Source: Methanosaeta sp. PtaU1.Bin112 (GTDB taxonomy: Archaea; Halobacteriota; Methanosarcinia; Methanotrichales; Methanotrichaceae). From it: 64,000 nt of DNA. Positions within the stretch are counted from its first letter, which is position 1. The number at the start of each line of letters is the position of its first letter. The notes below the pieces were generated by a model that saw only the letters and a program-made list of their open reading frames with translations, ran no database searches and had not been told where the DNA came from. The translations under genes and the position numbers were made by a program. This document shows positions 55,170-62,837 of this stretch, piece by piece. The stretch covers positions 1 through 64,000 of the forward strand of contig MVRL01000136.1 of NCBI GenBank assembly GCA_002067705.1, written 5' to 3'.

Positions 55170-56270
55170 TCAATGCCTTAACAAAAGATAGACCGCTACT
55201 ATTACCAGTACAGCATACAGATAAATTCTATCGATATCTTGCAGAGACTCTCCATTCAGGGGATTATCCTTCTTATCATATGAGGCTTTATCCATCACGA
55301 CATTCGTTCTCGTCTCGGCTTTGGTTATGCTTTTTGAGTCTGCCCCATTTGCGCTGCTTTTCGTTTCATCTTTGGTCTTATCATCTGTCAAGGTTTTATC
55401 TTTGGCCTTATCATCCGCTATCGTATCATTTGTCAAGCTGGATTTTTCGCTTGCATTCTCATTTATTGTCGCTATTGTTGTCGATTTTATTGTCTCCTTT
55501 GCAGTCGATGTTGTCTCTTTTTTTCCTTTGGCATTCGTCGTCTTTTCCAGCTGAACATCGCTCTTTTTAGCCTCAAAGGAGACGCCCTCGGGTGCATAGA
55601 AGATTAAGACGTCATCTCTTGTAACCGTTATCTTTTTGGACTTCTCATACTCTATTTTGGTTTCTCTGTCCTGCCACCTTACAGATAAATTATGCACCCC
55701 CTCTTCCAGTTTTATCGTTCCAAGTTCAGAGGTACCGTCCTTGCTGACCTCTTTGCTCTTCTCGAAGCTATCATCTACATATAGGAAGGCCTCCAAATCG
55801 TTGCTGTTCTCATTGGTCAGCTTTACCAATATCTCGTACTTGTCTGGTGCCTCATGATTGGATGCATAGAGGTTGATGGAGGTCTCATTCTGGATATCCT
55901 TAAGCTCTTGCATCTCGAATGATCTCTTGACATCCTCGTCCCACCAGGTTATCTTGAAGAGGTGAGGCCCTTTTGAGAGAGGATAGCTATCGATCTTCGA
56001 TTCCGAATCAGAGGAAAGCTCTTTGGTTTCCTTAAGATCGGAATCGATGAACAGGGATATCTTGAGGCGCTCATTATCCTTATTGGAGACATAGACATGG
56101 ACATCATAAGTAGATAGATTCAGGGCTTCATTGATTGGCGAAGAGTCGCTCAGATTGCCATCAGCAGAAGATTGCAGCTCGAGCGATGCGTTCTCCCCTG
56201 CACAGAGCGCCGTCTGAAGAATGATGAGCCATGTCAGCAATATGAACGTGAAGGGGAGAAATCTCTTCAT
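55170..56270 (-). CDS. Membrane-anchored surface protein with Lys/Thr-rich stalk
   Basis: About 366 residues from ATG 56270, chosen because it begins a signal peptide (KRFLPFTFILLTWLIILQTALC). Three Ig-like repeats of about 75 residues follow (VYVSNKDNERLKISLFIDSDLKE and the similar ILVKLTNENSNDLEAFLYVDD), then a low-complexity stalk rich in Lys, Thr, Asp and Ser (about 245-330), and a C-terminal helix (IYLYAVLVIVAVYLLL) with a basic tail. First gene of a two-gene operon with the CARDB protein. Unknown function, likely surface architecture or adhesion. Confidence 0.65.
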   Translation of the reverse strand: MKRFLPFTFILLTWLIILQTALCAGENASLELQSSADGNLSDSSPINEALNLSTYDVHVYVSNKDNERLKISLFIDSDLKETKELSSDSESKIDSYPLSKGPHLFKITWWDEDVKRSFEMQELKDIQNETSINLYASNHEAPDKYEILVKLTNENSNDLEAFLYVDDSFEKSKEVSKDGTSELGTIKLEEGVHNLSVRWQDRETKIEYEKSKKITVTRDDVLIFYAPEGVSFEAKKSDVQLEKTTNAKGKKETTSTAKETIKSTTIATINENASEKSSLTNDTIADDKAKDKTLTDDKTKDETKSSANGADSKSITKAETRTNVVMDKASYDKKDNPLNGESLQDIDRIYLYAVLVIVAVYLLLRH

Positions 56271-56442
56271 ACTTTCAGGAACGGAGTTCGTGGACATGTC
56301 CGTTTCATATTGGCAATTCACCTTAAATAATATGTGGTTTAGGCACGATTCTGTTGGATAGCATTATGTGTTATTATTATAATCAATAAAGCGAAAAGAT
56401 TATTTATAGGTATGGTAGATAGTCATTATAGAGGATGAGATC

Positions 56443-56808
56443 TTGACTGATATAGCCATCCAGCTTCTGATATTGGAGGGCGTGCCCGTTCTGGCGTTCG
56501 TTTACTATCTGCTCCATAAAAAGCAGATGTATCAGCTGGAGAAGGGAATTATAGAGAAAGATGATAAACAGACCAGATCTGAACGCAGGATCATCAATGG
56601 GATCTTCTTGACACTGGCTGGATTTTCTATGGTCCTGGCGCCAAGATTTGCTTCCCTCATTGGCATCGAGGCAAATCTATCCTTCGAGCTTCTTCTGGCA
56701 AGCCTCGTGGTTCTCTGTGCGGGAATGGCGATGATAATAGGTGGCGAGCTAATAAAATACAAGGCCGGCTTTTCCAAGGATCAGGATTCGTTGATGGGAT
56801 TAAAATAA
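56443..56808 (+). CDS. Small membrane protein, two or three helices
   Basis: 121 residues starting at TTG 56443, supported by GAGG (56431-56434) eight bases upstream. It has an N-terminal helix (QLLILEGVPVLAFVYYLL), a charged loop with KKQMYQLEKGIIEKDDKQTRSERR, and two more helices. The layout recalls DUF6249-type membrane proteins. Function unknown. TATTTAT upstream near 56401 may be its TATA element. Confidence 0.6.
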   Translation: MTDIAIQLLILEGVPVLAFVYYLLHKKQMYQLEKGIIEKDDKQTRSERRIINGIFLTLAGFSMVLAPRFASLIGIEANLSFELLLASLVVLCAGMAMIIGGELIKYKAGFSKDQDSLMGLK

Positions 56809-56930
56809 TTTACACTCAATATCATATCAATTGCAATCATAATAGTTAGCACTTTATCAAATATATTTATTAACAAAAGAGACTTATATTTGAATTGTCC
56901 TAATAAGCGAAAATTATGAGGAGAATTGAT

Positions 56931-58040
56931 ATGAAGAATAGGATAGTTTCAGCTTTGCTGATTCTACCGCTAGTGGCATTGCTCTTCTGCATGTCCTGCG
57001 GGGCAGCAGATTATCCAATGACATTCACCGACTCAGCCGACAGAGAAGTCACCCTGCAAATGCCGGTGGAGAGAATTATAGTATTGAGCACCGATGCGGC
57101 AGAAGCAGTCGAGCTACTGGGAGCTGCGGACAAGATCGTCGGAGTTACAGATACCGTTCAAAAATACAGCTGGTACTTCCCGAATCTTAAAAATAAGGCA
57201 CTGGTGGGCAAATGGAGCGCACCTGATTATGAGGTCATAGCCCAAATCGCCAAGGGAAATGAGGATTCTATAACACCTAATATTCTTGTGCTGGGCTATC
57301 CTTCCGGCAAAATGGGCGGAAAGTCCTATGGTGTGGATGCGGTAGCTGAGGGACTTGCACCATTTAAAGACATCGCAATTGCCGGCTTCAGCTTCTATAA
57401 GGGTGATAGCATGGATGAAGAGATAACCATGCTGGGCAAGATTCTGGGCAAAGAGGATAAAGCTGCTGAGTATCTTGCCTGGAAGAACTCCAAGAAAGAG
57501 GCCATCACCAATGCCGTAGAGGGCAAGAACATTTTCAGGGTTTATTTTGAAAATACTCAGCCTAAGGGACTGGGAGAGCTCAAAACCAATGGCGGAGCAT
57601 CCGATATCGATAAGAGTATCCGGCTGGCTGGAGGGCTAAATATATTCGGATCTTCCTCAGATGAGTCAATTACAACCAGCTGGGAGGAGGTCATCAGCAA
57701 GAACCCCGATGTCATCTTCCAGGTAAAATCCGACGACATTTTGGGTTGGGGTGCCTTCCCATCCAGCAACACAATTGCCGCGCAGCAGGTTCGCGAAGAG
57801 ATCATGACCCGCACCGGTGGTAAATCAGTCCCTGCCATCAAGAATGATAGAGTCTGGATACTCTACCGCAAGATGCTCTATGGTCCGGGAGGCTTAGCCG
57901 GAACAGCTTTCATGGCCAAGCTAATGCATCCCGAAATAGATCTCGATCCGGTCGGCATCTATAAGGAGTACCTTGATCTGCTGGGCATCAAGTATCCGGA
58001 AGGCAGGACATTTGTATTCCCTGAGATGGAAAGTGAGTAA
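56931..58040 (+). CDS. ABC transporter binding protein, iron-chelate/B12 type
   Basis: About 369 residues from ATG 56931, preceded by GAGGAGA with six bases spacing (an earlier in-frame ATG at 56916 is less likely). Signal or lipoprotein-like start (LLILPLVALLFCMSCG). Class III periplasmic binding fold: MTFTDSADREVTLQMPVERI, LSTDAAEAVELLGAADKIVGV, and ending WEEVISKNPDVIFQV. Family members bind ferric chelates, heme or cobalamin. No permease or ATPase gene is adjacent, so the transporter partner is elsewhere or the protein acts with the dockerin-type homologue downstream. Confidence 0.82.
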   Translation: MKNRIVSALLILPLVALLFCMSCGAADYPMTFTDSADREVTLQMPVERIIVLSTDAAEAVELLGAADKIVGVTDTVQKYSWYFPNLKNKALVGKWSAPDYEVIAQIAKGNEDSITPNILVLGYPSGKMGGKSYGVDAVAEGLAPFKDIAIAGFSFYKGDSMDEEITMLGKILGKEDKAAEYLAWKNSKKEAITNAVEGKNIFRVYFENTQPKGLGELKTNGGASDIDKSIRLAGGLNIFGSSSDESITTSWEEVISKNPDVIFQVKSDDILGWGAFPSSNTIAAQQVREEIMTRTGGKSVPAIKNDRVWILYRKMLYGPGGLAGTAFMAKLMHPEIDLDPVGIYKEYLDLLGIKYPEGRTFVFPEMESE

Positions 58041-58061
58041 AGCTTTCTACAACCTTTTTTC

Positions 58062-58337
58062 CTATCCGGTAGCCATCAACAGAAACAAGAGAACCAATAG
58101 CCTGACCAGAACATTGATTCCTGTCGATACTACTACCAGTGACAGGCCTAGTCTCATGCCGAAGACCGAGGCATAGTTTGGCATCAGCGATTTTATGGCG
58201 TAGACGGGAAGCATGAACATGCTGCCCAGCATCAAGACGATCAGTGCCTGGATCTCAGATATGTTTCCATTCTGGATCATGGGTCCGAGAAGGGTCATGC
58301 CTGCTTTGGGGCTGGCCACATGAATAGAGAGGTTCAA
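58062..58337 (-). pseudogene. Truncated inverted copy of the Gate-domain protein
   Basis: 91 residues closely match the C-terminal quarter of the intact protein at 58910-59851 (HVASPKAGMTLLGPMIQNG, VLMLGSMFMLP, GMRLGLSLVVVSTG versus VASPKAGMSILGPMIQSG). Homology starts abruptly near 58320, the N-terminal three quarters are absent and the copy is on the other strand. A rearrangement breakpoint. Confidence 0.75.
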
Positions 58338-58909
58338 TCGCTGACTTCACAGCTTTTTTTATCTGCGCCTGTATCCAACCAGCAAATAGATGACGAATTC
58401 GGCAGGTTTGATGACATTTTTAAATCAATGGAGGAATCAGAATTGGATGGAGGAGAGGATGGGTGATTTAGAGGGGGAGTTTTAGGGCGGGGAGATCGAC
58501 GTCATCCCCGCTGATGAGGTAGCTGCCTGCAAGGAGAAGATGGCCGGGGTGATCGGCGAATAGATAGGACGGAAAACATCTCGAAGGACATGAGACCAAA
58601 GCAGATAATTTTGAAAAAGTTCATCATGATCTTTATCTCTTTAATGCAAGATATAAATTATAACTAATTACGATTTTAAAGATAATCAAAACCTATTTAA
58701 TCATATCTTGTTTAACTATAGTATTATGATAGAGGGAAAAATGGTAAGGGAAGAAAGGAAGGTGCAGAGAAATAAAATCGATTAGGGGATCTCAGGAGGT
58801 TGCAGATACCATTCTCGATGTCCGGAGAGTATTTGCGCTAATGCCGAAAAGATGGGATGAATAGAGCGAAATCTGAAAAATCTGAATATATGCGGTTGCA
58901 AGAAATCCG
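58320..58909 (+). other. Mosaic of gene debris upstream of the Gate-domain gene
   Basis: Right of the inverted copy, 58320-58466 reads a 48-residue acidic stretch (LFLSAPVSNQQIDDEFGRFD, DIFKSMEESELDGGEDG), and 58486-58563 reads GGEIDVIPADEVAACKEKMA then GVIGE. Neither has a recognised family. From about 58620 to 58740 the DNA is strongly AT-rich and may hold a promoter, then the ATPase remnant at 58789-58860. No intact gene. Confidence 0.4.
58789..58860 (+). pseudogene. Remnant of an ABC ATPase C-terminal (oligo-HPY) domain
   Basis: The codons read ISGGCRYHSRCPESICANAE KMG and stop at 58858-58860. The GCRYHSRCP pattern is the hallmark of the C-terminal extension of nickel/peptide transporter ATPases (GCRFHPRCP in NikD/DppD/OppD). 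An in-frame stop lies just upstream (58783-58785), so only this piece survives. It is on the plus strand, 5 kb from the ATPase-less nik operon. Confidence 0.55.
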
Positions 58910-59851
58910 ATGATGCTTGATATCATTCAAGAAGCGGCGAAATCGACGATATCAACAATGTCTACCGTCTTCTTGATGCTCTTTCTGACAGGCATAATGG
59001 CTGAGATGGGCCTATTTCATAAAATGGCATTCATTGCCGAGCCTCTCGCTTCGGCGTCGCATCTGCCTACCATTTCCGCCTCCTCCTTTGTAGTAAGCAT
59101 CGGCTCAAAGCTCGCCGCCAACGCAATGACTGCCAGGCTTAAGGAAGAAGGGCATTTGACTGAACGGCAGGCATTCCTCAGTGCCTTATTGAATACAGTC
59201 CCCGTCTATTTCCGGGAGATGTTCACATATCAGCTTGCCTACGTAATTCCGGTTTTAGGTCTGATTGTGGGAGGAGCATATGCAGTCATCTTTTCTGCGA
59301 CCGGGATCATAAAGCTGATAATAATCGTAATGCTGGGGCGAAGATTCCTTGATAGGGATTTGGCAAAGCCTGCGGAAGCGATTAAAATTGCACCCAAGAG
59401 AAGCATTATGCAGGCAGCGAAATCCTCATTGGCAGGAGAGATGCCGATGTTTATCCGGATGACAGTGATCTTCTTTTTAACGACATTTTTAATCATATAT
59501 TTGAATAAAAATGGAGCACTCGAATCGATGAACGTGCTTCCTTTGGCTCATCTCTTCCATGTCCCTCCCGAGACGATAGTTCCATTAACAGTATTCGTGG
59601 CCAGCCCCAAAGCAGGAATGTCCATTCTCGGGCCTATGATTCAAAGCGGCAGTTTATCCGAGGTCAAGGCATTAATGGTCTTGATGCTGGGCAGCATGTT
59701 CATGCTTCCGTTTATCGCCATCCGTTCAGAGATACCAAACCATGCGTCTTTGTTTGGCATGCGCATGGGACTTTCATTGGTGGCGACCTCTACAGCCATC
59801 AGCATGTTGGTGAGGCTGACTGCATTGTGCTTGCTGATGATAATGAATTGA
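58910..59851 (+). CDS. Nucleoside-recognition/Gate-domain membrane protein
   Basis: 313 residues with about seven to eight membrane helices and two Gate-type halves, the fold shared with nucleoside transporters, spore maturation proteins and the FeoB pore. Markers: FLTGIMAEMGLF, SIGSKLAANAMTAR, FVASPKAGMSILGP, MLGSMFMLP. The ATG (with a second ATG following) has no strong ribosome-binding site. Located between two iron/B12-type binding-protein genes, it may be a metal or small-molecule permease of this locus. Substrate unknown. Confidence 0.8.
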   Translation: MMLDIIQEAAKSTISTMSTVFLMLFLTGIMAEMGLFHKMAFIAEPLASASHLPTISASSFVVSIGSKLAANAMTARLKEEGHLTERQAFLSALLNTVPVYFREMFTYQLAYVIPVLGLIVGGAYAVIFSATGIIKLIIIVMLGRRFLDRDLAKPAEAIKIAPKRSIMQAAKSSLAGEMPMFIRMTVIFFLTTFLIIYLNKNGALESMNVLPLAHLFHVPPETIVPLTVFVASPKAGMSILGPMIQSGSLSEVKALMVLMLGSMFMLPFIAIRSEIPNHASLFGMRMGLSLVATSTAISMLVRLTALCLLMIMN

Positions 59852-59906
59852 TATGAATAATGTTTGAACACATTATATTATGAAATTAAATTATAATCAA
59901 ATTTAG

Positions 59907-59937
59907 TAAGATATGCTAAAATAGTTGTAATATCTTA
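59907..59937. promoter_or_regulatory. Inverted repeat upstream of the dockerin-binding protein
   Basis: TAAGATAT (59907-59914) and ATATCTTA (59930-59937) form a perfect 8-bp inverted repeat with 15 bases between, overlapped by a second weaker pair (ATTTAG and CTAAAAT, 59901-59922). It lies about 75 bp before the ATG at 60010, a fitting place for an operator. The whole 59852-60009 gap is AT-rich and holds no gene. Confidence 0.35.
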
Positions 59938-60009
59938 TGCTATTTCATTTGCGCATGGCAAGAGAGATGAAAGCATGGTTGATAAATTGATATCATCTGG
60001 GGTGGAAGC

Positions 60010-61269
60010 ATGAAATTTTCTGCCGTTTTTCTGGCATTGTTCCTGGCAGGTACATCGGTTGCATCAGGTGCTTCTGATTATGTCCTGGGAATCTTTGGAA
60101 ACGCAAATATGGATGGAACAATAGATGAAGCAGATGCCGCATACATTAAGGAGATCATCGATGCAAAGGCGAATACTACGGAGCTGGCCGACGCCAACCA
60201 TGACGGCATGGTGGATTCAAAGGATATAGACCAGGTAAAGATGATAATAAACGGCATTGAAGAAGAGCTTACTGTGCTCATGGATGTCAGGACCAGCATG
60301 GGGTCCACTGAGATATCAAAGACGCCGGTGACGATTCCTATTCCCGTGAATAGGATAGTTGTAACCTCACCGTACTCCCTTTCCATTCTCAGGTCGCTCA
60401 AGGTCGAGACGGACAGAATCGTCGGCATTCCGCTCATCAGCAAAGAAGCAACTGATTATTTCCCTGAGTTTGGCCAAATAGACTCCATCGGCGGCTCAAA
60501 CAACGTGGACTATGAGAAGATCCTCAGCCTCAACCCAGATCTGGTCATAGTCTTCACCTCGGGCCTGAAAGATGCTTCCGAGAAGCTTCCCGGTGTGACC
60601 ATAGCTACCTTTGATTTCTGGAGGCCTTCTTCCTACGTCGACGAGACCAGAAGGCTTGGATATATTCTGGGAAAGAATGAGGAGGCAGAGGAGTTTATCT
60701 CATTCTATAGCGGCGTCATGGACTCCATTAGCAAGAAGGTTGATGCGATTGCTTTAGACAAAAAACCAAAGATATACTTTGAGAGCGAGCAGCCCTATGC
60801 GACCAGCGGAAACGGTTCAGGATGGAACGAGAAGGCAACTTTAGCAGGAGGAAACAACATCTTCGGCGACCTTCCCGGATATCCGACTGTCGATGCTGAG
60901 ACTGTGATGACCAAGAATCCGGAGTTCATTGTCAAGCAGCCCAAATCCGGGCCGGTGACAAGCGCAGCTTACCTGCTCGGAACTAATGAAACGGCTCTCA
61001 GCCAGGCAAGAGATGAGATCATGCTGCGTCCCGAGCTATCCCAGGTGGATGCTGTCAAGAAGAGCAATGTCTACATCCTCTATGGAGACATCATTGGAGC
61101 GACACGACATTTTGTAGGCATCGCTTATATGGCCAAGTGGTTCTATCCTGACCTCTTCAAGGACCTCGATCCAAAGGGCATTCACCAGAGATATTTGACC
61201 GAGTTTCAGGGTTTGCCAAGCGATTTCCTGGAAAAGCACGGCGAATTCGCTTATCCTGAAGCGGCCTGA
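60010..61269 (+). CDS. Binding protein (iron-chelate/B12 type) with N-terminal dockerin module
   Basis: 419 residues. Signal peptide (FSAVFLALFLAGTSVASG). Residues about 28-85 form a type I dockerin: two EF-hand-like repeats (NANMDGTIDEADAAYIKEI and DANHDGMVDSKDIDQVKMI) each followed by a helix. Then a class III binding-protein fold (PVNRIVVTSPYSLSILRSL, DYEKILSLNPDLVIV, IFGDLPGYPTVDAETV, PEFIVKQPKSG). Dockerins normally dock to cohesins, so the binding protein may be tethered to a surface scaffold. Ligand likely a metal chelate or tetrapyrrole. A hairpin terminator follows. Confidence 0.85.
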   Translation: MKFSAVFLALFLAGTSVASGASDYVLGIFGNANMDGTIDEADAAYIKEIIDAKANTTELADANHDGMVDSKDIDQVKMIINGIEEELTVLMDVRTSMGSTEISKTPVTIPIPVNRIVVTSPYSLSILRSLKVETDRIVGIPLISKEATDYFPEFGQIDSIGGSNNVDYEKILSLNPDLVIVFTSGLKDASEKLPGVTIATFDFWRPSSYVDETRRLGYILGKNEEAEEFISFYSGVMDSISKKVDAIALDKKPKIYFESEQPYATSGNGSGWNEKATLAGGNNIFGDLPGYPTVDAETVMTKNPEFIVKQPKSGPVTSAAYLLGTNETALSQARDEIMLRPELSQVDAVKKSNVYILYGDIIGATRHFVGIAYMAKWFYPDLFKDLDPKGIHQRYLTEFQGLPSDFLEKHGEFAYPEAA

Positions 61270-61306
61270 TGGCTGATCTGGCCGGAAAATGAAACATGAA
61301 TGAGTA

Positions 61307-61322
61307 GGTCCATAATTGGACC
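61307..61322 (+). terminator. Hairpin terminator after the dockerin-binding protein
   Basis: GGTCCA-TAAT-TGGACC gives a perfect 6-bp stem with a 4-base loop, 38 bp after the stop codon, followed by T-rich sequence (61328-61355). It separates the binding-protein gene from the nitrogenase-like genes. Confidence 0.55.
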
Positions 61323-61359
61323 CCATCATTTTTGCTATTATTTTTAGTATTATGTAGTT

Positions 61360-61385
61360 TTTTTACATATAATTTATTAGCCTAA
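61360..61385 (+). promoter_or_regulatory. Candidate promoter with DtxR-like half site before the nitrogenase-like genes
   Basis: CATATAATTTATT (from 61366) resembles an archaeal TATA box, and the palindrome TTAGCCTAA (61377-61385) matches the core of the known DtxR consensus TTAGSCTAA. About 88 bp before the ATG at 61473. The match is short and could be chance. Confidence 0.3.
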
Positions 61386-61472
61386 AAATAACTGGTATGA
61401 TTTGTCGGGCAACATTTATATCCTGAATAGTAGGATTCCAAAAGATAGCCATGCAGCCGTTTAAGGTGCCGC

Positions 61473-62837
61473 ATGCAAGCGGGTGCCGAGGTTGGGAGAA
61501 TGATCGAATCGATATCTAATGACGCCGGTTTTAATGAAAAATGCCTTCGCTTGAGCAATCTGTCCGGGCCTGGTTTGATGCCCAAGACCGCCTGTGCTCA
61601 GTATCCAGGCACGCACTGCTCATTTCGGGCAGTGGCAGGAAGCTTGACTCTGATCAAAAACGCATATGCTCTTCTCCTTGGACCTGCCATCTGTCTTTAT
61701 AACGCCAAGCTCTCCATGAGCGTCAGATCTCTTACCTCGGACCCCAGGCCCAATAATCTGCTATTTCTTGAATACACTCAGGACGATGTGATATTCGGCT
61801 TTCGCAATAGAGTTATGCAGACAATACTGGAGATAGACCGCATATACCATCCCGAGCTTCTCTTCGTGGTAACTACATGCCTCCAGGAGATTGTAGGCGA
61901 GGATTTTGAGGCCACAATCGATGAGATAAGGTCGATAGTTAAGGCCAAGCTGCTGGTGATCCATACTGAGAATTTCACCTCTGAGGAGGCCACTCCCGGA
62001 ATCGAGAACCTGTTCTCTTCTTTCTTCGACTTAATGCAGCCAGAAACCGTTGTACCTAAATCTGTTAATATCCTGGGGCTCTGGACCTACCACGCCAGGG
62101 AGACCGAGCTGGCACTGCTCCTGAAGAGCAAGGGGGTAGAGGTCAGAAATGCGATACCATCATTCTGCACTCCGTCGGATCTTGCCGGAGCGACGGGAGC
62201 ACAGATGAACATAGTGCTGGATCAGTATGCTCTGCCTCTTGCCAAAAAGATGAGGGAGTGCTTTAGCACCGACTACATCTACTGTCGCAAACCCTATCAT
62301 CCGGATTCAATTGAGATCTGGTATAGAGATCTGGCCGGAGCGCTTGACATAGACCTGAGCGAGGAGATCCGGAGGATGAAGACGGAGTCTCTGGAGATGA
62401 TGGCACGGGCGAGAAGCCTTCTTTCCGGCAGGAGCTGCGCCCTAACCTGGAACACCGGAAGGACATTCGATCTGGCAAGGCTTCTCTCGGAGATTGGGAT
62501 CAAGATCGATGTGATTTTGGCCCAGACGATCCTGCCTGACGACCAGGAGGATATCCGAAAGCTTCTCTCTATGGGTGTTGATCCGTGGATCTTCAGAGGC
62601 GACAACTCTCTACAGACCGAGGCTCTTCTTTGCCGGCTCAAGCCAGACATATTCGTGGGCGGCCAGGACCCTCAGTCTCTTGCCAGGCTCGGAATAGAGC
62701 CATGCAGCATATCATTGTCACATTCCATGTTCGGCTTTGGGTGCTGCAAGGAGGTGCTAAGCCGCCTCTGCCGAAGGGCTCCAGGAATAGAGGCTCTTAT
62801 GTACAAAGAAGATCTGATCTCTCAGGGGGCGGTCTAG
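61473..62837 (+). CDS. Nitrogenase component 1-like subunit (NifD/NifE-type)
   Basis: 454 residues, start ATG 61473 supported by AAGGTG five bases upstream (61462-61467); ATG 61500 is an alternative. Nitrogenase-superfamily pattern: Cys49 (GTHCSF), Cys74 in LLLGPAICLYN (compare HGPxGC of NifD) and Cys136 in VTTCLQEIVGED (compare TTCxxExIGDD). Spacing 25 and 62 agrees with the three cluster-ligand Cys of NifD (62, 88, 154). The C-terminus has SLSHSMFGFGCCKEVL where NifD has its cofactor His region. Not a normal NifD: several cofactor-pocket segments differ. Followed without gap by the partner subunit. Substrate unknown. Confidence 0.8.
   Translation: MQAGAEVGRMIESISNDAGFNEKCLRLSNLSGPGLMPKTACAQYPGTHCSFRAVAGSLTLIKNAYALLLGPAICLYNAKLSMSVRSLTSDPRPNNLLFLEYTQDDVIFGFRNRVMQTILEIDRIYHPELLFVVTTCLQEIVGEDFEATIDEIRSIVKAKLLVIHTENFTSEEATPGIENLFSSFFDLMQPETVVPKSVNILGLWTYHARETELALLLKSKGVEVRNAIPSFCTPSDLAGATGAQMNIVLDQYALPLAKKMRECFSTDYIYCRKPYHPDSIEIWYRDLAGALDIDLSEEIRRMKTESLEMMARARSLLSGRSCALTWNTGRTFDLARLLSEIGIKIDVILAQTILPDDQEDIRKLLSMGVDPWIFRGDNSLQTEALLCRLKPDIFVGGQDPQSLARLGIEPCSISLSHSMFGFGCCKEVLSRLCRRAPGIEALMYKEDLISQGAV

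Noticed and set aside
58486-58563. Amber (TAG) read-through joining two debris frames near 58483
   Set aside because: The flanking sequence is already a mosaic of broken genes, no pyrrolysine genes are seen, and neither part is a recognised protein.
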